From NCBI GenBank assembly GCA_964549995.1, contig CAZJXF010000105.1:1-11832 (forward strand): DNA of 11,832 nt. Reading direction: 5' to 3'. The DNA is from Desulfatirhabdium sp964549995. GTDB lineage: Bacteria > Desulfobacterota > Desulfobacteria > Desulfobacterales > Desulfatirhabdiaceae. Both the position numbers and the translations under genes were made by a program. The notes beneath the pieces are model-generated. The model saw only the letters and a program-made list of their open reading frames with translations. It was not told the DNA's origin and did no database searches. Of this stretch, positions 1 through 7,812 are shown one piece after another (the stretch's first letter is position 1; each line of letters begins with the position of its first letter).

Positions 1-41
1 AAAAGGCGGTTCTCCCCCCATGCGACTCGGATGAGACTTTT

Positions 42-62
42 GGACTTTTTGCGAGCCCATCA
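42..62 (-). repeat. Interspersed GCAAAAAG motif, copy A (GTC subtype)
   Basis: On the minus strand this reads GGGCTCGCAAAAAGTCC, sharing the CTCGCAAAAAGTC core with copies at 9717-9729 and 11787-11799. It lies just upstream of the tamB start region and is inverted relative to the copy at the tamB stop codon. The first nine bases of the window (AAAAGGCGG) resemble the end of a plus-oriented copy cut by the window edge, but that is too short to call. The rest of positions 1-82 shows no gene. Confidence 0.7.
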
Positions 63-100
63 ATTTCTGATGGCGCTGTTGTTTGGCCGTCACTACATCT

Positions 101-3100
101 ATGGTATCCTCCATGCCCGAACAACACCCGAACAACCCGAACGCTGCACAAACCCAGCATTCAGCGCAATCGCTGACAAGCACTGCTCCCCCTGCCAACG
201 ATCGATGTCCCCTCGAAACAGGACCCAGACAACGGCTCCTCCGCCTGTCACGGTTGTTTCTGCTACTGATGACAGCTCTGCCGATCCTTGCCGCAGGCAC
301 ACTGTTGTGGCTGGGTGGCGGGCCTGGATTGGAATGGTTGAGCAATCGATCCTACAGCATCGGTGACACATCGATTGAAGTTGCTTCGATTCAAGGCAGC
401 CTCTGGGATACGGTTCATCTCTCACTGCTTCAAGTTCGGCATCAAGGAACGCCCCTTCTCCATGCCGAAGGTCTTACGCTGAGCTGGCGTCCGATGGCCT
501 TGCTCCGAAAAATTCCCCGTATCGACATTTCCAGGCTTGATGTGGAAACGCTCGAGATCGTTGTACTCCCTGCCTCATCAGACTCACAGGCTGGGCCTCC
601 ATCACTGCCACAACCGGTCGATCTTCCCTTTTCCGTCCATATCGCCTCGCTGCACCTCGGAAGCATCACGCTTCTTGAGTCTGAGCTCAACCGCCGAGAA
701 ATCGGGGAAATCTCCGGCCGTCTGAATGCAGACGCCCACTCCCTTCATCTGGTGGGCCGGGCAACGACCCCCTGGGGAACCGGAAATGCCGATCTGCAAT
801 TGGGTCTGAGCGAACCTTTCCATCTCGAGGGACATATCGATGCCGATATTCTTGCTGAAGGTGTCCGGCTTGAAGTTGCCGCCGAACCCTCTGGCACGCT
901 GTCTCACGTGCAGTTGAAAGGCACTGCCCGGGCCTTCCAGAACCAAGCTCGCTTCGATATCCATCTGGCCCCTTTTTCCGATCGACCTATCGCGGCAGGA
1001 CGTATCCTGGTCGCAACCGTCGACCTCAGGCGTTTTGACCCCCGGCTGCCCGATGCCCTTATCGATGCGGAACTGTTGTTTCAGCCCTCCCGCATTGACG
1101 ACGCTGCGGCCCGCCTGCTGCTTCAAAATCACCGGTCCGGAACCCTTGATGCCGATCGGATTCCGCTGGAAAGTCTGGATATATCCGTCCGGGTTCGGCC
1201 AGACCGTATCGAAGCAGGCCATATCGATCTGCGTCTTGCAGGCGGGGCCACCCTCTCGTCGGGAAGTGATGCAAACGACGGGGGTCAGGGTGGCTTCTGG
1301 ATGCAGATATCCGGAAAACCGAAGGATGCCCATCGGTTCGAGTTGGAGCTCCAGGCCAATGGAATCGATCTACATTCGTTTCATACGAAACTTCTTTCCA
1401 CCCGGCTCAACGGCCCGATCCGCTTCTTCGGCACACCAGAGCATCAGCAGTTAAAGGCCCGACTCGCGCAGAAGGACTGGATGGCTGCGATCGAAGCCGT
1501 CCGGCAAGGCTCCCGCATCGAGATCAAGCCATTTCGGTTGTTAGCTGACAGGACCCTCCCAATCGTTCTATTAACGGGTCATATCGACATGAAGGATGCC
1601 ATGCCTTTCCGCATCGATGCCCGGCTGAACCGTTTCGATCCGAGCCGCTTCGGCACTTATCCCCAGGCCGATCTTCAGCTTAATGTCCAGGCGACGGGTG
1701 AGGCTCGAACCTACCAAAGCCGGTTCGACATCCAGATTTCGCCCAGCACATGGCAAGGGCATACAGTAAGCGGGAATCTTCACGGATCGCTGACGCCGAA
1801 AGGCATCGATGGGTTGCAGACAACACTTCGCCTCGGCCCAAACAGCCTGAATGCCCAGGGAGATCTCGGCCGGGAAGGACTCTTCCTGAACTGGCGCCTC
1901 GATGTCCCTGCATTGAACGCCCTCGATTCCTCCTTTTCGGGAGAACTCCGGGCACAGGGGCAGATCGGCGGGACACTGCAGCATCCCTCGGGAAGATTCG
2001 ATCTGCACGCCACCCACCTGGTGCTTCCCGAGCATGTCCGCATCGCACGCATTGCCGCGCAAGGAACACTGCAGCAGGGGCTTTCGGGGGAATTGGCGTT
2101 ACATGTCCATGCACAGCAGGTTCGGCTCGGCAGTGACAACCTGTCTGATACTCGGCTGAACGCCTTCGGAAGACTAGACAGCCACCGCATCGAACTATCG
2201 CTCAGCAACGGGAAGCACGATCTTCAGACGATGCTTGCAGGTGGATATCGCACCCAGGATGGATGGCGTGGCTATATCGAAACACTTCGCATCGAAGGTC
2301 GCCCCTCCCTTCGGCTGAGCGCACCCGCCGGGTTGCACATCACCGGTCTTGGGGCATTTCTGAGCGATATTCACCTACAAAGCACTTTTGGCATGTTGGA
2401 CGTTCAGGAAATCCGGTGGGAACCTCCCTCTCGGGAAGCATCGCCGATCCGGTTCGCTTCAACAGGCTCATTTCGCGATATCGATCTCACCCAATTTCTG
2501 GACCTTCTTGGGTTCGACACATCCACCGTTGCAGGATCGACCCTGAGAATGGACATGACCTGGAATATCGATGTCGGCGAACACCTCTTCGGCACCGTGG
2601 TCATCGAACGACGCTCTGGAGACCTGTATCTCGCCGGGAATCCCCCTCTGCCCCTCGATCTCTCCACCCTTACCCTGCATCTTCAGGCGCGAGAGGATAG
2701 GCTTTCTGCGAGGCTGGAAGCCGACAGCGCAACCTTGGGCAGCATTCGCTCGCAGCTGCGCACACGGATGGCGAGCATCGGTTTCGACTGGGGAATCAAG
2801 ACAAGCACTCCGATCGAAGGCGACATCGACGCCGATATATTCAGTATCGCCTGGATCGGGCGGATGGCGGGGCCCTGGCTCAACATCGATGGTCGTTTTC
2901 TTGCAAATGTTCGACTCTCGGGATCTGTGAACGCTCCGATGCTCAGCGGGCAAATATCCGGCTCCGGGCTGCGGGTGGCACTCCCAGAGCTGGGAATCGA
3001 TATTCACGATGGCACATTGGATGCAAGTCTCGCCGATCATACCCTCCGGATACATCGGCTGGTCATGAAGGAAACTACAGGAGAGCTGCTTGCCAACGGA

Positions 3101-4081
3101 ACGATTCAACTGCAGGATCGTACGATCCAGGGAGACATGCATTTGGAGGCACGCCATCTGACGGTTTTGCATCGGCCAGATCGCCATGCCATCGTCACCG
3201 GAAATGGAAACGTCACGGTTCATGAAAAGGGCATTCGCATCGAGACCCGCCTTGCAATAGATGAAGCCAATATCGAGCTACCCCAAGGAACAGAGCCGAA
3301 ACTATCGGAGGATGTCGTTGTCGTGGGACGCTCCGATCAACCCTTGCCGGTTCAGGCAGACTCGGCATATGCCGTTGCGGCGATCGTTCAAATCGATTTG
3401 GCGGACAAGGTACATGTCAGCGGCTACGGTCTGGATGCACGACTGGGAGGAAGCTTCAGCCTTCAGGCGGCAACGGGGAAACCCCTTTCTGCAGAAGGCA
3501 GTATCGAGGTCAATCAGGGCAGCTACAGCGCCTATGGACAAAAACTGCGCTTGGTGAAGGGCGGAAAGGTGAATTTTTCCGGTCCGGTCGACAACCCGGG
3601 CCTGAATTTCAGCGCCCAGAGAGACAATTTGCCGGTCCAGGTCGGTGTGCTGGTGGGTGGAACTCTTCAAAAACCGCTGGTTACCCTGACATCAACCCCT
3701 GCGATGTCGGATGCCGAAACCCTATCCTGGCTGGTGCTGGGCCAGGATATCACTTCAGCGGATGCCAATGGCATGGCCCTTCTGCAAACCGCTGCCAGCG
3801 CCTTATTGTCCTCGGGTCAGCGTGTGCCGATTACCCAGCGCATCGCCACCCATCTCGGTCTAGACACCCTGGAGCTCCGCGGCCAAAGCGGTCTGCAAAG
3901 CGGCGTCGTCACCATCGGAAAACGCATTACATCCAGGCTTTCGGTGAGCGTGGAACAGGCGCTGGGAAGTACGGAAAGCGTCTTTCAGATCCGCTACAAC
4001 ATCACTCCCCGGTTCTCCGTACGGTTGCAATCTGGTTCAGATAACGCCTTGGACGCCTTTTACACCTTCCGTTTTCATTGA
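101..4081 (+). CDS. tamB: TamB-family inner-membrane translocation/assembly module protein
   Basis: This is a TamB (DUF490/AsmA-like) protein of about 1326 residues, within the usual 1200-1500 range. Family members span the periplasm as a long beta-rich groove and act with the outer-membrane partner TamA in envelope protein assembly or lipid transport. Seen here: one N-terminal membrane anchor (about residues 48-71 from this start), a long repetitive beta-strand region rich in short G-x-L/I-x-G segments, and a C-terminal TamB domain over roughly the last 350-400 residues. That domain includes the typical WLVLGQDITSADANG stretch and ends in an alternating aromatic strand, FYTFRFH. The start is uncertain: TTG 83, ATG 101 and ATG 113 are in frame, an in-frame stop lies at 68-70, and none has a convincing Shine-Dalgarno. 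All three leave an unusually long hydrophilic tail of more than 40 residues before the anchor. No tamA is visible. The stop codon overlaps a repeat copy. Confidence 0.93.
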   Translation: MVSSMPEQHPNNPNAAQTQHSAQSLTSTAPPANDRCPLETGPRQRLLRLSRLFLLLMTALPILAAGTLLWLGGGPGLEWLSNRSYSIGDTSIEVASIQGSLWDTVHLSLLQVRHQGTPLLHAEGLTLSWRPMALLRKIPRIDISRLDVETLEIVVLPASSDSQAGPPSLPQPVDLPFSVHIASLHLGSITLLESELNRREIGEISGRLNADAHSLHLVGRATTPWGTGNADLQLGLSEPFHLEGHIDADILAEGVRLEVAAEPSGTLSHVQLKGTARAFQNQARFDIHLAPFSDRPIAAGRILVATVDLRRFDPRLPDALIDAELLFQPSRIDDAAARLLLQNHRSGTLDADRIPLESLDISVRVRPDRIEAGHIDLRLAGGATLSSGSDANDGGQGGFWMQISGKPKDAHRFELELQANGIDLHSFHTKLLSTRLNGPIRFFGTPEHQQLKARLAQKDWMAAIEAVRQGSRIEIKPFRLLADRTLPIVLLTGHIDMKDAMPFRIDARLNRFDPSRFGTYPQADLQLNVQATGEARTYQSRFDIQISPSTWQGHTVSGNLHGSLTPKGIDGLQTTLRLGPNSLNAQGDLGREGLFLNWRLDVPALNALDSSFSGELRAQGQIGGTLQHPSGRFDLHATHLVLPEHVRIARIAAQGTLQQGLSGELALHVHAQQVRLGSDNLSDTRLNAFGRLDSHRIELSLSNGKHDLQTMLAGGYRTQDGWRGYIETLRIEGRPSLRLSAPAGLHITGLGAFLSDIHLQSTFGMLDVQEIRWEPPSREASPIRFASTGSFRDIDLTQFLDLLGFDTSTVAGSTLRMDMTWNIDVGEHLFGTVVIERRSGDLYLAGNPPLPLDLSTLTLHLQAREDRLSARLEADSATLGSIRSQLRTRMASIGFDWGIKTSTPIEGDIDADIFSIAWIGRMAGPWLNIDGRFLANVRLSGSVNAPMLSGQISGSGLRVALPELGIDIHDGTLDASLADHTLRIHRLVMKETTGELLANGTIQLQDRTIQGDMHLEARHLTVLHRPDRHAIVTGNGNVTVHEKGIRIETRLAIDEANIELPQGTEPKLSEDVVVVGRSDQPLPVQADSAYAVAAIVQIDLADKVHVSGYGLDARLGGSFSLQAATGKPLSAEGSIEVNQGSYSAYGQKLRLVKGGKVNFSGPVDNPGLNFSAQRDNLPVQVGVLVGGTLQKPLVTLTSTPAMSDAETLSWLVLGQDITSADANGMALLQTAASALLSSGQRVPITQRIATHLGLDTLELRGQSGLQSGVVTIGKRITSRLSVSVEQALGSTESVFQIRYNITPRFSVRLQSGSDNALDAFYTFRFH

Positions 4082-4100
4082 CGGCTTTGCAAAAAGTCCA
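4080..4100 (+). repeat. Interspersed GCAAAAAG motif, copy B
   Basis: It reads GACGGCTTTGCAAAAAGTCC, a hybrid: the left half resembles the GACGGCTTCGC copies and the right half the GTC copies. Its first two bases are the last two of the tamB TGA stop, so the repeat abuts the coding region exactly. It sits in the 60-bp convergent gap between tamB and the YeeE/YedE gene. I see no clear hairpin-plus-T-tract terminator in that gap. Confidence 0.7.
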
Positions 4101-4141
4101 TCATATGAACAGCCTTTAACGAACCGCTCACCCAGCCTGTT

Positions 4142-4669
4142 TTACAGTCCCTTTTTCTCCAGCCACCGGAACAATAAAAGGGCACCGATGACAAACACTG
4201 GAATAACGATCCAGTGGCTGACCCCGAGAACCTGGGGCAAAGTGATGCGCCCCAGATTGCCCCAGGTGTATATGGTTTTTTCGAGGAAGGGAAAGACCTC
4301 TGCAAAGAGAACGGCCCCGACGATCATGCCAAGAATTCCCCATAAGGCATCCCAACGCCCCTCGCCGAAGGCGCCCAGGGATGTGCCGGGGCAGTAACCA
4401 ATAAGACCCCAGCCAAGGCCAAAGATGAGAGCGCCGACGATGACAGGACCCAATATGGTGGCCTTGATGGAAAGCTTGGCCAGTCCAAGATCATAAAGCA
4501 GATACACCCCCACCATGCCGACAATGACGCTGGAGAGCATGAATTTGACGATCGTCATATCTCTGAATCGCAGTGCACCAAGCTGTTTGTCGTATCGGAG
4601 AACGCGTCCCTTCTGCAGCAGAAATCCGAACAACAATCCCGTCACCAATCCATAGGCAAGCGTTTTCAT
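4142..4669 (-). CDS. YeeE/YedE family transporter, C-terminal-half subunit
   Basis: This 175-residue, strongly hydrophobic protein matches the second half of the YeeE/YedE (DUF395) family. Characterised members import thiosulfate (TsuA/YeeE), and others are proposed to carry sulfur-containing substrates across the inner membrane. Visible features are four or five membrane segments and the hallmark GLIGYCPGTSLGAFGEG loop, whose cysteine (residue 93) corresponds to a conserved pore cysteine of the family. The C-terminus is a basic LEKKGL tail. The ATG overlaps the TGA of the upstream half-gene by 4 bp (ATGA), and GGAGG at 4679-4683 lies 9 bases before it, so the two halves are translationally coupled. 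Length and motif are normal for a C-terminal half. The substrate cannot be told from sequence. It converges on tamB. Confidence 0.87.
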   Translation of the reverse strand: MKTLAYGLVTGLLFGFLLQKGRVLRYDKQLGALRFRDMTIVKFMLSSVIVGMVGVYLLYDLGLAKLSIKATILGPVIVGALIFGLGWGLIGYCPGTSLGAFGEGRWDALWGILGMIVGAVLFAEVFPFLEKTIYTWGNLGRITLPQVLGVSHWIVIPVFVIGALLLFRWLEKKGL

Positions 4670-4944
4670 CGTTCATTACCTCCATATATGAGCCAGGCGA
4701 CGATGATACCACCGATAAAAAAGAAGCCCAGGGCGATGAAGCCGCTGACAGCCAGCTGAAGAGAACCGCTTAGCCCGTGTCCGCTGGGGCACCCATCCGC
4801 CAGTCGTGCCCCGAACATGGCAACAATGCCACCCACGAATGCGGTCATCGCCCTTCGGCCGACGCTGTGTCTTCCGAAACGATCGGCCCACATGTGTTTT
4901 CTTCGAACGGGTTCCGCCCATCCAGCCATCTGGATCCGAAGCAT
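4666..4944 (-). CDS. YeeE/YedE family transporter, N-terminal-half subunit, apparently truncated at its 5' end
   Basis: The last 70 residues or so match the N-terminal half of split YeeE/YedE transporters: MWADRFG, then a membrane segment, then the conserved ARLADGCPSGHGLSGSLQLA loop with its pore cysteine (residue 52), then a final helix ending in YGGNER. Such halves are usually 140-200 residues with two further helices in front. Here the longest frame gives 92 residues, an in-frame TGA lies only nine bases before the ATG at 4944, and the intact psiE gene ends 67 bp upstream, so the missing helices have no room. No good Shine-Dalgarno precedes 4944. The internal ATG at codon 33 has AAGG a few bases ahead and could be the start actually used. 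Either the gene is a decaying fragment or a reduced half still pairs with the downstream subunit. The family call is firm and functionality is doubtful. Confidence 0.72.
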   Translation of the reverse strand: MLRIQMAGWAEPVRRKHMWADRFGRHSVGRRAMTAFVGGIVAMFGARLADGCPSGHGLSGSLQLAVSGFIALGFFFIGGIIVAWLIYGGNER

Positions 4945-5011
4945 CTGATTTGCTCATTAGTATCGATGAATGATGTGCTGCTTCACGTCCAGAACCTTTT
5001 GAACCTTGTTT

Positions 5012-5503
5012 TTATTCGTTGATGCGATTGTCTTCGAAACAGGTTTCCACGTCGCTTTTCGATACCGCTTGGGTATCTGCGTGACGTACCACGAGCCAGT
5101 ACCCCAGGCTCATCGCCAGCACCAGTGCGGCAGTGGCATACACGTAGTCCGGTGAAATCACCTTGAAGTCAAGAATGATGACCTTCCGGGCAATCGCCAT
5201 CAAGGCGGTGGCCATGACAATCTTGACGTGAATGCTATCGTCGCGCAAATAGATGGTAATGTTGATGAAGATCTCAATGGCAATCAGAACCGCCATGAAG
5301 GCCCCAAAGGTGGCCAAGATGTCGCTGATAGTCATCAGCATCACCGGTGGTGTTCGTAGTTTCTGATAGATTTCCCAGGCAACATCCACCACACCCAACG
5401 CAATCACAATCGTCATCATGGCAGCCAGACAACGGACACAGAACCGAATGACACTGCGCATTCGTTGAATCAACTGTTCGTTATTGCCTTCCATGGAATC
5501 CAC
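5012..5503 (-). CDS. psiE: PsiE-family four-helix inner-membrane protein
   Basis: The 163-residue product has four predicted membrane segments (a first helix after FCVRCLAAM, one around ILATFGAFMAVLIAIEIF, one around VMATALMAIARKVIIL, one around ATAALVLAMSLGYWLVV). It also has the LRDDSIHVKIVMATALMAIA stretch typical of the phosphate-starvation-inducible E (PsiE) family. E. coli PsiE is induced by phosphate starvation but its molecular role is unknown, so no function should be inferred here, and I see no pho box. The frame opens at a GTG at 5530 and has an ATG at 5494. I chose GTG 5503 because GGAGG at 5511-5515 stands exactly 7 bases before it. It starts 63 bp after the lipB stop in the same direction and could be read through from the gcv cluster, but no functional link is evident. 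Confidence 0.85.
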   Translation of the reverse strand: MDSMEGNNEQLIQRMRSVIRFCVRCLAAMMTIVIALGVVDVAWEIYQKLRTPPVMLMTISDILATFGAFMAVLIAIEIFINITIYLRDDSIHVKIVMATALMAIARKVIILDFKVISPDYVYATAALVLAMSLGYWLVVRHADTQAVSKSDVETCFEDNRINE

Positions 5504-5510
5504 GATCAGA

Positions 5511-5515
5511 CCTCC
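5511..5515 (-). promoter_or_regulatory. Shine-Dalgarno GGAGG fixing the psiE start
   Basis: The minus strand reads GGAGG, a 7-base spacer, then GTG at 5503. The ATG at 5494 would be 16 bases away and the GTG at 5530 lies upstream of the site, so this Shine-Dalgarno decides the start. Confidence 0.7.
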
Positions 5516-5566
5516 ATTCAAAAGGAACACTGGGATACTGAACGGCCCTACTGAGCCGGGTGGGGA

Positions 5567-6265
5567 TCACACTAACAGAGTGTCTATGAATTGCAAATGA
5601 ATCCGGAAGACCTTTTCGATGGCAGCTGTAGTCTGCCAGCGGATGTGCGTCATCGGGACCGTAGCCCCCGTAAGCTCCCGTATGGAGGTCACGCAAACAC
5701 CACAAAGACCGCAGGGTTCGATCCAGGAAAAGGGGGTCAGATCGGTGTTCACGTTCAGGGCCATTCCATGAAAGGCAATGCCTCTTCGAACGTGGATTCC
5801 GATGCTGCCAATCTTCCGCGTTCCGACCCACACCCCCCGGTTCATGGGATTACGGTCCGCCTCGATCCCCCAGTGAGCGAGCACCTGGATCATGACATCT
5901 TCAAGTCCGGCCACCAGTCCCGAAACCGATACCCCCAGCGAGCGAAGCCGCACCACCGGGTAGACGATCAACTGCCCGGGGCCGTGGTAGGTAATGAAGC
6001 CTCCCCGCTCGGTTTCCAAAATCGGAATACCTCGTTCTGCCAGCCAGGTTTCGCTGACGCGCAGAAACTCCCTGCCGCCGCGCTTTCCAAGCGTGAATAC
6101 GGGAGGGTGCTCCAGCAGCAAAAACATGCCGTCAAATACGGAAGGCCCATAGCCAGGCAAACCCTCCCCACGTTCCTGCAAAAGACAAGAGACCAGCCGC
6201 TGCTGCAACTCCCGGGCCTGTTCATAATCCACACAGCCGAGATCCATCCACGGCCAGCTCGTCAT
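5567..6265 (-). CDS. lipB: Octanoyl-[acyl-carrier-protein]:protein N-octanoyltransferase
   Basis: LipB moves octanoate from acyl carrier protein onto the lipoyl-domain lysine of targets such as GcvH. LipA then inserts the sulfurs. The 232-residue product has the family motifs in order: RGGFITYHGPGQLIVYPVV (residues 87-105), GVWVGTRKIGSIGIHV with catalytic Lys151, AFHGMALNVNTDL (164-176), and PCG with catalytic Cys185. The Lys-to-Cys distance of 34 equals that in the M. tuberculosis enzyme (Lys142/Cys176). The open frame runs upstream to 6667, but the extra 134 residues are low-complexity antisense of gcvPB. The ATG at 6265 starts the homologous region and has AAGGA 10 bases before it. It lies 83 bp after the gcvPB stop, which fits an enzyme that lipoylates the GcvH made by the same cluster. 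No lipA is in view. Confidence 0.95.
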   Translation of the reverse strand: MTSWPWMDLGCVDYEQARELQQRLVSCLLQERGEGLPGYGPSVFDGMFLLLEHPPVFTLGKRGGREFLRVSETWLAERGIPILETERGGFITYHGPGQLIVYPVVRLRSLGVSVSGLVAGLEDVMIQVLAHWGIEADRNPMNRGVWVGTRKIGSIGIHVRRGIAFHGMALNVNTDLTPFSWIEPCGLCGVCVTSIRELTGATVPMTHIRWQTTAAIEKVFRIHLQFIDTLLV

Positions 6266-6348
6266 CCTGGCAGTATCCTTCCCCGATATTCTCCCTCCCA
6301 TTCCATTGCCATCCGACGGGGGTTTCCGGGCATCCCCAGCGACACCCT

Positions 6349-7812
6349 TCATCCGGCAAGACAGGGCCTTCGGGCCGCTTCCACCTCGTCGAGTCGGGTG
6401 ACCCGTGTTCTGCAGGGAGCCGCATGCACCATGTCCGGGTTGTCCCTGGCCTCTTCCGCAATGGTCCGCATGGCTTCCACGAAGCGATCGAGTTCTTCCT
6501 TCGATTCGGTTTCCGTCGGCTCGATCATCAGACTGCCGTGAACGACCAGCGGGAAATAGATCGTCGGCGGATGAAAGCCGTAATCCATCAGGCGCTTGGC
6601 CACATCGAGGGTGCTGACCTTGTAGGGCAGCAAATGCCGATCCGAAAAGACGCATTCGTGCAGGCAAGGGGTCTCATAGGGAAGATGATATACATCCTTC
6701 AACCCGGCACGGATGTAATTGGCGTTCAGAACAGCCAATCGGCTGGCCTGCCGGAGTCCTTCGGCTCCGAGACTTCGGATGTAGCTGTAGGCCCGAACCC
6801 AGACCAAGAAATGTCCGTAGAAACCGACCATCCGACCGATCGACAGGGGAAAGTCCTCTGAAAGACCCAAGCTGTCGTCTTCCCGCCGGATGACCCGAGG
6901 CACGGGCAGAAACGGTTCCAAAAACCGCTTCACGAGCACCGGTCCCGCCCCAGGGCCTCCCCCTCCGTGCGGGGTGGAAAACGTCTTGTGCAGGTTCAGG
7001 TGCATCACATCCACCCCGATACAGCCCATGCTGACGATACCCATCAGGGCGTTCATGTTGGCACCGTCGGCATAGACCAACCCACCCTTGTCGTGAACGA
7101 TCCGACAGATCTCCGGAAGTTCGGCCTCGAACAGACCGAGGGTATTCGGATTGGTGATCATGATCCCCGCCGTGTCCTCATCCATGACGCTTCTCACGGT
7201 TTCGGCCTGAAGGATCCCGTTCGGACCGGATGCGACGGCAACCGGTCGAAACCCACACAATGCCGCACTGGCCGGGTTGGTGCCGTGGGCCGTGTCGGGA
7301 ATGATGATCTTGTGGCGGGTCTCCCCCTTGTGGGCCAGCCAGGCATGCAGGATGAGCATCCCGGCCAGCTCGCCGTGCGCTCCTGCCGCAGGCTGCAGAC
7401 TGGCCGCATCCATGCCGGTGATCTCGCACAGGTCTTTCTCGAGCTCGTACATCAACCGAAGCGCCCCTTGGCATCCGGATTCCGGAACCAGCGGATGCAC
7501 GTTCGTAAAACCGCCGAGTCCAGCCTGCCGCTCGTTCGTTTTCGGATTGTACTTCATGGTGCAGGAGCCGAGGGGGTACATGCCGGTATCGACCCCGAAA
7601 TTCCAGGTGGAAAGCCGCGTGTAGTGACGAACGACATCGATTTCGGAAAGCTCGGGGATATCGGGGGCTGCAGATGCCGACACATCGTTCGGAAGCGGAC
7701 GATCGGGAACGTCGTCTTCCGGGAAATCCACGCCGCAGCGACCCCTTCGGCCCCTTTCCCACAGGAGCGGTTCATTCATGGACAGGCCGCTTGCCGTCAT
7801 CTGAATGCTCAT
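6349..7812 (-). CDS. gcvPB: Glycine dehydrogenase (aminomethyl-transferring), P-protein subunit 2
   Basis: This subunit pairs with GcvPA to form the P-protein, which decarboxylates glycine using pyridoxal phosphate and passes the aminomethyl group to the lipoyl arm of GcvH. The 487-residue length is normal for the split form. Seen: TGMYPLGSCTMKYNPK (residues 76-91), the substrate-site PDTAHGTNPASAA (172-184), and the cofactor site HLNLHKTFSTPHGGGGPGAG with the PLP lysine at residue 276. A C-terminal GSLMIEPTETESKEELDRF stretch (residues 426-444) is also typical. The frame stays open to 8145, but the upstream part overlaps gcvPA out of frame. The ATG at 7812 has GGAGG 7 bases before it and overlaps the gcvPA TGA as ATGA, so translation is coupled and the two subunits are probably made in equal amounts. 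Confidence 0.97.
   Translation of the reverse strand: MSIQMTASGLSMNEPLLWERGRRGRCGVDFPEDDVPDRPLPNDVSASAAPDIPELSEIDVVRHYTRLSTWNFGVDTGMYPLGSCTMKYNPKTNERQAGLGGFTNVHPLVPESGCQGALRLMYELEKDLCEITGMDAASLQPAAGAHGELAGMLILHAWLAHKGETRHKIIIPDTAHGTNPASAALCGFRPVAVASGPNGILQAETVRSVMDEDTAGIMITNPNTLGLFEAELPEICRIVHDKGGLVYADGANMNALMGIVSMGCIGVDVMHLNLHKTFSTPHGGGGPGAGPVLVKRFLEPFLPVPRVIRREDDSLGLSEDFPLSIGRMVGFYGHFLVWVRAYSYIRSLGAEGLRQASRLAVLNANYIRAGLKDVYHLPYETPCLHECVFSDRHLLPYKVSTLDVAKRLMDYGFHPPTIYFPLVVHGSLMIEPTETESKEELDRFVEAMRTIAEEARDNPDMVHAAPCRTRVTRLDEVEAARRPCLAG

Noticed and set aside
4082..4141. A bidirectional rho-independent terminator between the convergent tamB and YeeE/YedE genes.
   Set aside because: I could not find a GC-rich hairpin followed by a T-run on either strand. 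Only the motif copy is present.
6266..6667. Upstream extension of the lipB frame by 134 codons.
   Set aside because: The extra sequence overlaps gcvPB out of frame, has no family match, and a good start with Shine-Dalgarno exists at 6265.
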